Below are positions 7,862-16,404 of a stretch of DNA of 64,000 bases, in pieces. Under the pieces are notes generated by a model, which worked only from the letters and a program-made list of their open reading frames with translations, was not told the DNA's origin and did not search any database. The stretch is taken from assembly GCA_023460535.1 (NCBI GenBank), contig JAEWPV010000020.1, positions 62,001 through 126,000 on the forward strand. Reading direction: 5' to 3'. Positions within the stretch are counted from its first letter, which is position 1, and each line of letters begins with the position of its first letter. Origin of the DNA: Bacillota bacterium (GTDB lineage Bacteria; Bacillota; Clostridia; Oscillospirales; Ruminococcaceae). The position numbers and the translations under genes are program-made.

Positions 7862-9097
7862 TTGAATAACAACTATGATGTTATAGTAATCGGTGCGGGG
7901 GCAGCGGGTTTGATGGCGGCGGGCACCGCCGCGGCACAGGGCAAAAAGACGCTTGTGCTTGAGCGAAACAACCGCCCCGCCAAAAAGGTACTGATTACAG
8001 GAAAAGGTCGTTGCAACGTCACCAACAAATGTACCGAAGACCATTTTATTTCACAGGTAAAAACAAACGGACGCTTTTTATACAGCGCGATTGCCGCGTT
8101 TTCTCCGCGGGATACCATGGCGTTTTTTGAACGGCTGGGTGTTGCGTTAAAAACCGAGCGAGGCAACCGCGTTTTTCCTGTTTCCGATCAAGCCGCCGAG
8201 GTGGCCTCGGCGCTTGCTCGCCATGCAAAAGAACAGGGCGCGCAGCTTGAGACCGCGCGGGTGACCGAGCTAATGCTACAGGACGGTGCCGTAAAGGGTG
8301 TCGTTACCGATCAGGGGCAGACGTTTTATGCGTCCGCCGTGATTATTGCAACAGGCGGACTGTCCTATCCCGGCACCGGCTCTACCGGAGACGGCTACCG
8401 CTTAGCGTCACAGGCAGGGCATACGGTAACGCCCACCGCACCCGCCTTAATCCCCATCGTCACCAACGAGGACTGGTGCAAACGCGCGATGGGCTTGTCG
8501 CTAAAGAATGTCACATTGTCGGTCGAGGACACAAAACGCGGCAAGAACGTGTTTTCAGAGCTGGGCGAGATGCTGTTTACCCACTTCGGTGTGTCCGGTC
8601 CGCTCGTGTTAAGCGCGTCCTCGGTCATGGACAGCAAACGCCTGCCCGATTATCGCCTGACCATCGACCTTAAACCGGCGCTCACGGTTGAACAGCTCGA
8701 TAAGCGCATCCAGCGCGATTTTTCCCAGAACCTGAATAAGGATTTTCTAAATTCTTTGGGCGCCCTGTTGCCTAAGAAACTAATTCCTGTTATAGTTAAC
8801 CTGTGTGATATCCCACCGGACGAAAAGATTAACCAGATTACCCGGGAACAACGTGCCCGTCTCGTGCAAATGATCAAGGCACTCACCGTAACGCCCCGCG
8901 CGTTTCGCCCGATTGAGGAAGCGATAGTCACGTCGGGGGGCATTAAGGTAAGCGAGCTTGACCCCAAAACGATGGGCTCAAAGCGGTGTGCAGGGCTGTT
9001 TTTTGCGGGTGAAGTCATCGATGTGGATGCCTATACGGGCGGTTACAATCTGCAAATAGCGTTTAGCACCGGTTATCTTGCCGGCTTGTACGCATAA
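7862..9097 (+). CDS. HI0933/YhiN-type NAD(P)/FAD-dependent oxidoreductase
   Basis: A 411-residue flavoprotein of the HI0933 family, which includes BaiN. The N-terminus has the dinucleotide-binding motif GAGAAGLMAAG and an acidic end to beta-2 (LVLERN), then the family signature KVLITGKGRCNVTN. The C-terminus has GLFFAGEVIDVDAYTGGYNLQIAFSTG-type FAD contacts. The physiological substrate is usually unknown. No ATG fits the N-terminus. TTG at 7862 starts immediately before the conserved strand, with AAAGGA 15 bp upstream; a TTG at 7820 is less likely. It precedes cmk, an arrangement common in Clostridia. Confidence 0.88.
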   Translation: MNNNYDVIVIGAGAAGLMAAGTAAAQGKKTLVLERNNRPAKKVLITGKGRCNVTNKCTEDHFISQVKTNGRFLYSAIAAFSPRDTMAFFERLGVALKTERGNRVFPVSDQAAEVASALARHAKEQGAQLETARVTELMLQDGAVKGVVTDQGQTFYASAVIIATGGLSYPGTGSTGDGYRLASQAGHTVTPTAPALIPIVTNEDWCKRAMGLSLKNVTLSVEDTKRGKNVFSELGEMLFTHFGVSGPLVLSASSVMDSKRLPDYRLTIDLKPALTVEQLDKRIQRDFSQNLNKDFLNSLGALLPKKLIPVIVNLCDIPPDEKINQITREQRARLVQMIKALTVTPRAFRPIEEAIVTSGGIKVSELDPKTMGSKRCAGLFFAGEVIDVDAYTGGYNLQIAFSTGYLAGLYA

Positions 9098-9136
9098 GAA
9101 GTCTAAATTATCGCATAGGAAGGGATTGCTACAGTT

Positions 9137-9811
9137 ATGAACACGAAGGCGGTTGCAATAGACGGGCCGTCGGGCGCCGGTAAAAGCACCATCGCAAAGG
9201 CGGTGGCAAAGCGGCTCGGCTTTATCTATGTAGATACCGGCGCGCTGTATCGCGCTGTGGGGCTTTATATGCTCGACCACGGGGTGGATACACAAAACGA
9301 TCAGCAAGTGATTCCGCGACTGAGTGAGGCGGAGGTGTCGCTTCGATTTGTGGACGGCGAGCAGCGCGTGTTTTTAAACGGACAGGATGTCTCGCAACGC
9401 ATCCGAGAAAACGAGGTATCAATGGCGGCGTCGAATGTGTCTAGCATCCCCCAGGTACGCTCGTTTTTGTTTGACCTGCAACAGGATATTGCAAAAAAGA
9501 ATAACATCATTATGGACGGGCGCGACATTGGAACGGTGGTGTTGCCCAATGCGGATGTTAAGATATTCCTCACCGCGTCGCCCGAGGAACGCGCAACGCG
9601 CCGCTACGAAGAACTGCTGGAGCGCGGACAAACGGTTTCATACGATACCCTGCTGCAAGAAATCAAGCAGCGCGATTATAACGATTCCCACCGAGAAATT
9701 GCGCCGCTAAAGCAGGCGCAGGACGCGGTGCTCGTTGACACCACGGGCAATGAACTGGAAACCTCCATACACCAGTTGGGGGAGCTGATTACGCACAAGC
9801 TGGGCTTGTAG
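9137..9811 (+). CDS. cmk: Cytidylate kinase
   Basis: A 224-residue (d)CMP kinase converting CMP and dCMP to the diphosphates with ATP, in pyrimidine nucleotide recycling. The P-loop is GPSGAGKST (about residues 9-17). The characteristic YVDTGALYRAVGLY follows, as do MDGRDIGTVVLPNADVKIFLTAS and the R-rich lid (RATRRYEEL). AGGAAGGG precedes the ATG. It sits between the HI0933-type flavoprotein and plsC, with spacing that suggests one operon through ispH-rpsA. Confidence 0.96.
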   Translation: MNTKAVAIDGPSGAGKSTIAKAVAKRLGFIYVDTGALYRAVGLYMLDHGVDTQNDQQVIPRLSEAEVSLRFVDGEQRVFLNGQDVSQRIRENEVSMAASNVSSIPQVRSFLFDLQQDIAKKNNIIMDGRDIGTVVLPNADVKIFLTASPEERATRRYEELLERGQTVSYDTLLQEIKQRDYNDSHREIAPLKQAQDAVLVDTTGNELETSIHQLGELITHKLGL

Positions 9812-9878
9812 ATTTTGTGTAACGGCGAAGATTAGTGCCATCGTGTGTAAGCGGCACTGGAAAGGCAGGCAGCAACAG

Positions 9879-10502
9879 ATGAGTTTATATCCCGCGGGAA
9901 TACTGCTAATGCGCGCGATTACGGCAATGTCGTTTCGCGTAAGAATAGAGGGCACCGAACACCTTCGCCAAGACGGCGGCTTTATTATCGCCTCCAACCA
10001 TGTCTCCAGCTACGACCCGGTGTTTCTTTCGCTCGCCGCATATCGGGAGAAAAAGCGAATAAACTACATGGCGAAGGAAGAACTCATTAACATACCATTA
10101 ATCGGACGATTGCTGCGCGCGCTCGGCGCGTTTCCCGTACGCAGGGGCAAGGGCGACCGCGGTGCGTTGGACATGGCGGCAAAAATTATCACGGACGGCA
10201 AGATTCTTGGCATCTTTCCGGAGGGTACACGTTCCAAAACCGGCAAGCTGTTGCCTGCAAAATCGGGTGTTGCGGTAATTAGCGCGAGAACCCACAGCGA
10301 TGTGGTTCCCGCTTCGATTCATATTGAGGGGGCTAAGCTAAGATGGCTTGCAAAGGTAACCATCCGCTTCGGCAAGCCCATCGCATATGAGCAGTTAAGC
10401 CTGTCTCAAGAATTTACCACCCCTGAGTTAAAGTCGGCAAGCGCCTTTGTGATGCAACAGATATCCGAGCAGTACGAAAAAGGCGTTTGGAGTAAGGCGT
10501 AA
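9879..10502 (+). CDS. plsC: 1-acyl-sn-glycerol-3-phosphate acyltransferase
   Basis: A 207-residue membrane-associated acyltransferase that adds the second acyl chain to lysophosphatidic acid, giving phosphatidic acid. Motif I is NHVSSYDP, with the catalytic H and D; motif III is FPEGTRSKTG. A hydrophobic N-terminal helix is present. The start at 9879 is chosen because AAAGG lies about 13 bp upstream and the sequence SLYPAGILL fits family N-termini; a GTG at 9843 would add 12 unconvincing residues. Operon position is between cmk and ispH-rpsA. Confidence 0.92.
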   Translation: MSLYPAGILLMRAITAMSFRVRIEGTEHLRQDGGFIIASNHVSSYDPVFLSLAAYREKKRINYMAKEELINIPLIGRLLRALGAFPVRRGKGDRGALDMAAKIITDGKILGIFPEGTRSKTGKLLPAKSGVAVISARTHSDVVPASIHIEGAKLRWLAKVTIRFGKPIAYEQLSLSQEFTTPELKSASAFVMQQISEQYEKGVWSKA

Positions 10503-10547
10503 GACCGCGTCTTGCATTGCAACCCAATCGGAAAAACGGAGTAACCT

Positions 10548-12521
10548 ATGGAGATAAACGTTGCAAAAACCGCAGGCTTCTGCTTTGGGGTGGATCGTGC
10601 GGTGAATATCGTGTACGACCTGTTGCGTGAGCATGACGACGCAATAGGTAGGGTCTGTACGCTCGGACCCATTATCCACAATCCTCAGTTGGTTGAGCAG
10701 CTAAAAAAGCAAGGCGTATACATCATACAAGACCCCGCACAGGCGTTGCCGCAGGACACGGTGGTGATTCGTTCCCACGGGGTCTCCCGCGCGGTATATC
10801 ATCGGCTTGCCGAAACGGGCTGTCGGGTGGAGGACGCCACCTGCCCGTACGTTGCCCGTATTCATCGCATTGTTCGCGAGCATTCGGCTGGCGGCGGTGT
10901 GATAATTGTTGCGGGCGACTGTAACCATCCCGAGGTACAGGCAATCTGTGGGCACTGCGAAAATGAGGCATACGTGGTGGCTAACGAGCATGAGCTAAGC
11001 GCCCTGCTAATAACCCATGATTTTTTTGCAGGGAAAAAAGTGCTCCTTGTTGCACAAACTACTTTTAACAAGTTTATCTATGAATCTTGCGTGGAAACTG
11101 CAAAAAAAGTGTGTACAAACCTCGCGATTTTTGATACAATATGTAAGGCTACTGCAATGAGGCAGGATGAGGCGTATCAAATATCCAAACAATCGGATAT
11201 TATGCTCGTTATCGGAGGCAGGCAGAGCTCAAACACCGCAAAGCTCAAAGAGGTTTGCGCACAAAACTGCAATACGTTGCTGATTGAAACGGCGGCGGAG
11301 CTTACAAAAGAACAGTTTGCAAACGTCAAAAAGATCGGTGTTACTGCCGGCGCTTCAACTCCGGCTTGCATAATTAAGGAGGTACAAACAACGATGAGTG
11401 AGATTTTGAACAATATCGACACAGAGGATGTAAGCTTTGAAGAAGCACTTGAGCAGTCTTTAAAAAGCGTACAGAACGGTGACAAGGTAAAGGGCACTGT
11501 TTCGGGTATCTCCCCGACCGAGATTTCCGTGGAAATCGGTACCAAGCATGCTTGCTATGTTCCGCTTGCCGAGCTTACCGATGACCAAACCCTGAAACCG
11601 GAGGATATTGTCAAAAAGGGCGACGAGATTGACCTTGTTGTAGTTCGGGTCAACGATGTTGAAGGAACCGTAATGCTTTCAAAAAAGCGTTTTGATGCAA
11701 TAGCCGGATACGAGAGGGTTTGTGCCGCTGCGGATACGCAGGAGGTACTGGAGGGTAAGGTTACCGAGGTTATTAAGGGTGGCGTACTTGCGCTCACCAA
11801 TGGCGTTCGTGTTTTTATCCCCGCTTCTCAGGCAACCCTTTCGCGCGAAGAGCCGCTTGAGGGTCTATTAAAGCAGCCCGTTCGTCTGCGCATACTTGAA
11901 GTGAACCGTCAGCGCGGTCGTGCGGTCGGTTCCATCCGCTCGGTGCTTCGCGAGGAGCGCAAGGGCGCGGAGGAGAAAATCTGGAACGATATCGAAGAGG
12001 GCAAAATCTATTCGGGTTCTGTCAAGTCGATTGTTGATTTCGGCGTATTTGTTGATCTGGGCGGCGTAGACGGCTTGGTACATATCTCCGAGTTGTCGTG
12101 GAACCGCATCAAGCATCCTTCCGAGGTTGTGAAGGTCGGCGATGTGCTCGAGGTATATGTTAAGGGTGTCGACAAAGAGAAAAGACGCATCTCCCTTGGC
12201 TACAAAAAGACCGAGGACAACCCTTGGGAGGTTTTCAAGCGCGAATACAGTGTTGGCAGCGTCGTAAGTGCAAAAGTTGCCTCGCTTACCCAGTTTGGCG
12301 CGTTTGCAACCATTATCCCCGGCATCGACGGTTTGATTCACGTTTCGCAGATTGCCAATGAGCATGTTGCCAAGCCGCAGGATGTTCTTAAGGTTGGGCA
12401 GCAGGTTGATGTGAAGATTACCGAAATCGACCTGGACAAAAAGCGCATCAGCCTTTCCATTAAGGCACTGCTTGCGGATGAGTCCGCCGAGCAGACCGAA
12501 CAAGAGGCTTCTGCCGAATAA
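10548..12521 (+). CDS. ispH-rpsA: IspH-ribosomal protein S1 fusion
   Basis: A 657-residue fusion typical of Clostridia. Residues 1 to about 282 form 4-hydroxy-3-methylbut-2-enyl diphosphate reductase, the last step of the MEP isoprenoid pathway. The iron-sulfur ligands are C12 (GFCFGV), C99 (DATCPYV) and C199 (TICKATAMRQ). Residues from about 310 form four S1 OB-fold repeats as in ribosomal protein S1 (SGISPTEISVEIG, GGVLALTNGVRVFIPAS, DFGVFVDLGGVDGLVHISELSW, QFGAFATIIPGIDGLIHVSQI). The C-terminus is acidic. A consensus Shine-Dalgarno and an ATG lie exactly at the domain junction (11376-11396), so free S1 may also be made. Confidence 0.95.
   Translation: MEINVAKTAGFCFGVDRAVNIVYDLLREHDDAIGRVCTLGPIIHNPQLVEQLKKQGVYIIQDPAQALPQDTVVIRSHGVSRAVYHRLAETGCRVEDATCPYVARIHRIVREHSAGGGVIIVAGDCNHPEVQAICGHCENEAYVVANEHELSALLITHDFFAGKKVLLVAQTTFNKFIYESCVETAKKVCTNLAIFDTICKATAMRQDEAYQISKQSDIMLVIGGRQSSNTAKLKEVCAQNCNTLLIETAAELTKEQFANVKKIGVTAGASTPACIIKEVQTTMSEILNNIDTEDVSFEEALEQSLKSVQNGDKVKGTVSGISPTEISVEIGTKHACYVPLAELTDDQTLKPEDIVKKGDEIDLVVVRVNDVEGTVMLSKKRFDAIAGYERVCAAADTQEVLEGKVTEVIKGGVLALTNGVRVFIPASQATLSREEPLEGLLKQPVRLRILEVNRQRGRAVGSIRSVLREERKGAEEKIWNDIEEGKIYSGSVKSIVDFGVFVDLGGVDGLVHISELSWNRIKHPSEVVKVGDVLEVYVKGVDKEKRRISLGYKKTEDNPWEVFKREYSVGSVVSAKVASLTQFGAFATIIPGIDGLIHVSQIANEHVAKPQDVLKVGQQVDVKITEIDLDKKRISLSIKALLADESAEQTEQEASAE
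11376..11396 (+). promoter_or_regulatory. Internal ribosome-binding site and start at the IspH/S1 junction
   Basis: AAGGAGG (11376-11382) is followed after 11 bases by ATG (11394-11396), in frame with the fusion at codon 283. Translation from here would give a 375-residue protein starting MSEILNNIDTEDV, which is exactly a stand-alone S1. Inside a coding region such a perfect site is unlikely to be needed for IspH (encoded residues I-K-E-V). Confidence 0.6.
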
Positions 12522-12543
12522 TCAGCCGCAATATGGTACGTTA

Positions 12544-12575
12544 ACGCCCCCGTCTGTCGGACGGGGGCGTCTTTT
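12544..12575 (+). terminator. Intrinsic terminator after ispH-rpsA
   Basis: ACGCCCCCGTC (12544-12554) pairs with GACGGGGGCGT (12560-12570) around a 5-base loop and is followed by CTTTT. An 11-bp GC-rich stem is convincing as the end of the cmk-plsC-ispH-rpsA operon. Confidence 0.9.
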
Positions 12576-12681
12576 CGTCTGTGTGGCAACCATGCGGGTG
12601 GAATATAACCAAGCGCTCCCGAATAATAATGGACTGGCATACCCATAGTATAAGCCGGACAACGGAAAACGGGGGAGCGCA

Positions 12682-15366
12682 ATGAAGCGAGAAGATACGA
12701 CCAAAATAATGGGGCTGACATCTGCGCAAGCAGCAAAGCAGCTTTTACGCCACGGTCACAATACACTGAAAAACACCCGCAAAATAAAGCCGGTTACCAT
12801 TCTTTTTTCTCAGTTCAAGGATGTATTGGTTGTCATCCTGCTAGCGGCAACGGTGCTTTCGGTTTTTATGGGAGAAATCGGCGAGGCGTTAACGATACTG
12901 GCAATTGTGTTTCTAAACGCTTTACTGGGCTTTTTGCAGGAGTTTCGCACCGAGCGCACGCTGGAGGCGCTTCGGCGGATGGCGGCGCCCACCGCTCGCG
13001 TGATGCGCGACGCAATGGAAACGGTGCTGCCCGCGCAGGAGGTCGTGCCGGAGGATATTCTTGTGCTGCGTGCGGGCGACCGAGTAGCGGCAGACGCCAT
13101 GCTGCTTGAATGCAGCGAGCTTTCCTGCGATGAGTCGATTCTTACGGGCGAGTCGCACAGTGTAAGTAAAGAACATAAAAACCTCGTGTATATGGGAACG
13201 ATTGTGACGACCGGGCGCGGGCGCGCGCGGGTTGTGACGACCGGCATGAACACCGAAATGGGCAAGATTGCAGGGATGATTGGCGAGATACAGGAGGAAC
13301 CCACCCCCTTGCAGCGCAGATTGTCACAGCTTGGCAGGTACATTGCCATCGGCTGCGTTGCGGTTTGTGCCATTGTCGCGGTTACCGGCATTCTGCGCGG
13401 TGAGGAACCTTTTTCCATGCTGCTTACCGGAATTTCGCTTGCGGTGGCCGCAGTGCCGGAGGGTCTGCCTGCCATTGTCACCATATCACTCGCGCTTGCC
13501 GTGTCGCGCATGCTTAAACGAAATGCGTTGATTCGCAAGCTGGGCGCGGTAGAAACACTCGGCTGCGCCGGGGTGATTTGCTCGGATAAAACCGGCACAA
13601 TCACAGAAAACAAAATGACGGTTACCGCTGTCGTTACCCCCGATGGTGTTTATGAGGTAAGCGGTGCGGGGTATGATAAGGGTGGAAGCTTTCAAAGCGC
13701 TAAGGGTGCTGCGCCCGAACAGGACACTGCGCTGCAGTCGCTGTGTGAAATCAGTGTGTTGTGCAGCAACGCGCACCTGTATGACGAAGAAAAGCAGCAG
13801 CTTCGCAGAATTGCATCACAGGGCAGCTACACCGTTACAGGGGAAGCGACCGAGATTGCCCTTCTGATAGCCGCCGCAAAAGCAGGCGCAACAGAGCAGC
13901 TGCTGCAGCGCAAATTTACTCGCCTGGCGGAGCTTCCCTTTAGCTCGGAGCGCAAGAGAATGTCGGTGTTGGTGCTTTCGCAGGACGGAAGTAAGCGACT
14001 ATTGACTAAGGGCGCATGCGATGTGGTTTTGGGGCAATGCACCTACATAAAAAAGCGCGGAGAGATTGCGTTAATGACGGAGGAAGACCGCCGCTGGGCA
14101 AAAAATCAGATTGAGCAGATGGCAAAGAATGCCCTTCGTGTTTTGGGCTTTGCGTATAAGAACCTTTCCGGTTCGCATGTAACAAAGGAGGACGAAGCGG
14201 GCTTGATCTTTGTCGGTATGGCGGGCATGATTGACCCGCCGCGCAGGGAGGTCTATGACGCCATTCGCCAATGCCGCCGCGCGGGCATTCGCCCTGTGAT
14301 GATTACGGGGGACCATATGCTCACGGCATCCGCCATTGCACAGGAGATAAGGCTTCAAACCCCCGGTGATGAGGTGCACACCGGGCAAGAGCTCGACGCA
14401 ATGGATGACCGACAGCTTGCCCGGGCCGTTACGGTTACAGCGGTGTATGCCCGCGTAACTCCCGCACATAAGCTGCGCATCGTCCGCGCGCTCAAGCAAA
14501 CGGGTCAAGTTGTGGCGATGACCGGTGACGGAGTCAATGACGCCCCCGCCGTGAAGGAGGCCGACATCGGCGTAGCCATGGGAGAAAGCGGCACCGATGT
14601 CACCCGCGAGGCATCGTCCTTGATTCTGCTTGATGACAATTTTGCTACCTTGATTGCGGCGGTGGAAGAGGGCAGGGTAATCTACCAAAACATCCGCAAG
14701 TTTATCCGTTATCTGCTTTCCTGCAACATCGGCGAAGTGGCTACCATGTTTGTTGGCATGCTGATGGGGCTTCCTGTCGTGCTGCTGCCAATTCAAATCT
14801 TGCTGGTGAACCTTGTAACAGACGGGTTACCAGCCATCGCGCTGGGGCTGGAGCCGCCGGAAAAGGATGAGATGACAAGAAAACCGCGAGGCAGGGACGA
14901 AAGCATCTTTTCTAACTCACTAGCCACAACCATAGTATTTAGAGGCTGCATTATCGGGCTTGCAACCCTCGGTTCATTTGTTTCGGCGCTTAAGCATACA
15001 CAAAGCCTTGATACCGCGCGCACTGTGGCGTTGCTTACTTTGGTGTTCAGCCAGCTCATTCATGTTTTTGAATGCAAGAGCGAAAAGAAAAATCTGTTTC
15101 AAATCAATGTTTTTACAAACGCAAAACTGGTGCTCGCGGTGCTTGTCTCTCTGGGGGTTTCTTTATTAGCCGTATACTGGCAGCCGCTTTCCACAATTTT
15201 TAAAACCCAAAGCCTTTCTTCAAGCGAACTAATGCTGGTTATCGCATACAGCTTTTTAGGACCGCTGATTGTCACGTTGCTTAGCTTTTTTCGACCAAGA
15301 AAGAAGCCTGACGAAGCAAAAGACCTTAAACCAGATTCTGATTACAATAATGATGCGAAGCGATAA
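12682..15366 (+). CDS. Ca2+-type cation-transporting P-type ATPase
   Basis: An 894-residue P2-type ATPase that would export cations, probably Ca2+, at the cost of ATP. Visible features are an N-terminal cation ATPase domain, the TGES actuator loop (155-158), PEGL in transmembrane helix 4 (259-262), the phosphorylated Asp302 in SDKTGTIT, TGDGVNDAPAVKEADIG in the hinge, and a six-helix C-terminal membrane domain with PIQILLVNLVTDGLPA. The PEGLP and NLVTDG motifs match SERCA/PMR1-like calcium pumps rather than heavy-metal pumps. GGGGGAG precedes the ATG. The gene appears monocistronic, bounded by terminators on both sides. Confidence 0.93.
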   Translation: MKREDTTKIMGLTSAQAAKQLLRHGHNTLKNTRKIKPVTILFSQFKDVLVVILLAATVLSVFMGEIGEALTILAIVFLNALLGFLQEFRTERTLEALRRMAAPTARVMRDAMETVLPAQEVVPEDILVLRAGDRVAADAMLLECSELSCDESILTGESHSVSKEHKNLVYMGTIVTTGRGRARVVTTGMNTEMGKIAGMIGEIQEEPTPLQRRLSQLGRYIAIGCVAVCAIVAVTGILRGEEPFSMLLTGISLAVAAVPEGLPAIVTISLALAVSRMLKRNALIRKLGAVETLGCAGVICSDKTGTITENKMTVTAVVTPDGVYEVSGAGYDKGGSFQSAKGAAPEQDTALQSLCEISVLCSNAHLYDEEKQQLRRIASQGSYTVTGEATEIALLIAAAKAGATEQLLQRKFTRLAELPFSSERKRMSVLVLSQDGSKRLLTKGACDVVLGQCTYIKKRGEIALMTEEDRRWAKNQIEQMAKNALRVLGFAYKNLSGSHVTKEDEAGLIFVGMAGMIDPPRREVYDAIRQCRRAGIRPVMITGDHMLTASAIAQEIRLQTPGDEVHTGQELDAMDDRQLARAVTVTAVYARVTPAHKLRIVRALKQTGQVVAMTGDGVNDAPAVKEADIGVAMGESGTDVTREASSLILLDDNFATLIAAVEEGRVIYQNIRKFIRYLLSCNIGEVATMFVGMLMGLPVVLLPIQILLVNLVTDGLPAIALGLEPPEKDEMTRKPRGRDESIFSNSLATTIVFRGCIIGLATLGSFVSALKHTQSLDTARTVALLTLVFSQLIHVFECKSEKKNLFQINVFTNAKLVLAVLVSLGVSLLAVYWQPLSTIFKTQSLSSSELMLVIAYSFLGPLIVTLLSFFRPRKKPDEAKDLKPDSDYNNDAKR

Positions 15367-15395
15367 TAATAATTCATGGAAAAAGTGATATATAA

Positions 15396-15440
15396 AAGCG
15401 CGGGGTTATCCGGTTAACGGTAGTCCCGCGCTTGTATTTT
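15396..15440 (+). terminator. Terminator after the P-type ATPase
   Basis: AAGCGCGGG (15396-15404) pairs with CCCGCGCTT (15425-15433). The 20-base loop contains a second small stem (CCG/CGG), and GTATTTTG follows. Likely the end of the ATPase transcript; it also separates it from the convergent SLOG gene. Confidence 0.75.
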
Positions 15441-15600
15441 GCCCATGCGTTTTCTGCTGATCAAATTACATCAATCAGGATTATACCTTATTAGCGTACC
15501 TCAGACAGTATCAAAGATAAAAGCTATAGTTTGGACGGAATGAACGAAACCAATAAGCAAAAACTAACCGGAGAAAGTGTGCTCAGGTGAGTATGCCTTT

Positions 15601-15963
15601 CTATTTTCGCATGGCATGAGCATTTTTGATTTGTATTATTTTAAACGGCTTTTCGCATTTTAAACAGTACGCAAGCACGTAACGCGTTCCCGAAGAGCGC
15701 ATATCCCAAAACGCAAGCACATAATCGCTGTAATCTACAATCGAAACGTTTCGTTTTAGCGGCGCGAACCTGCCAAACATTAGGTAATCCGGCTCATAGC
15801 ATCGAAAAGGGAGGTTCAGTCTCTTAGCTGTCTGTTGTGCCAGTGTATCAATGCCGCGCGCACCGCCGCTCACAATCTCAGAGCAGTTTTGTGGAACATA
15901 CGGCAATATATCTTGTACCGTCATGCACCCACAGTTGCGGGAGCCGATAATTGCAACCTTCAC
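15601..15963 (-). CDS. Stand-alone SLOG-domain protein (DUF2493-like)
   Basis: A 120-residue single-domain protein with a Rossmannoid SLOG fold. It starts KVAIIGSRNC and carries the nucleotide-contacting signature SGGARGIDTLAQQ (about residues 32-44), with a later acidic strand (YVLAFWDMRSSGTRYVLAY). This is the DprA/YspA-like superfamily that binds nucleotides or nucleotide-derived ligands. The exact role is unknown, and no effector gene adjoins it. The start is GTG at 15963 with GGAGG about 9 bases upstream. Confidence 0.8.
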   Translation of the reverse strand: MKVAIIGSRNCGCMTVQDILPYVPQNCSEIVSGGARGIDTLAQQTAKRLNLPFRCYEPDYLMFGRFAPLKRNVSIVDYSDYVLAFWDMRSSGTRYVLAYCLKCEKPFKIIQIKNAHAMRK

Positions 15964-16404
15964 TCAGGCACACCTCCGCCGCTTACAAAGTTATAAAATT
16001 AAGTATAATTTTAACACATTTCACGCTATGCGGCAATAGTGCATATAATAGATGGGCTTGTCTTATCATAATAAATTATCTTTTTCAGTGCGATTATTTC
16101 GGGTGGTTATGGCAGCAAAATCAATCAATTGATGCGCTTAGTGCTGCCGCAACCTGACAATACAAGCCGCCGTGCCGCCCCGTATTTTTCCACATGACAA
16201 ATACTGCGTATGCAAGGGAAGTTGATACATTCGGTTCTATTTTTGCCTACAATAATTAAATCCGCCACGGCAAAGATATGACTGGGCAAATTTTATGTTT
16301 GTTGATTATAAACCACATTGTCAATACATCTTTTATTAAAGCGATGTATGCGAAAGAACCGGTTTTGTCAACAGTGGAATAGAAACGGAAAGGCACGGTA
16401 GCGT
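15964..16404. other. Intergenic region between the SLOG gene and spoIVB
   Basis: About 440 bp with no supportable gene. It contains the promoter regions of the divergently oriented SLOG gene and spoIVB. An inverted repeat, ATACATC (16324-16330) with GATGTAT (16343-16349), lies about 60 bp before the spoIVB start. I could not identify a clear sigma-F or sigma-G promoter by eye. Confidence 0.55.
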
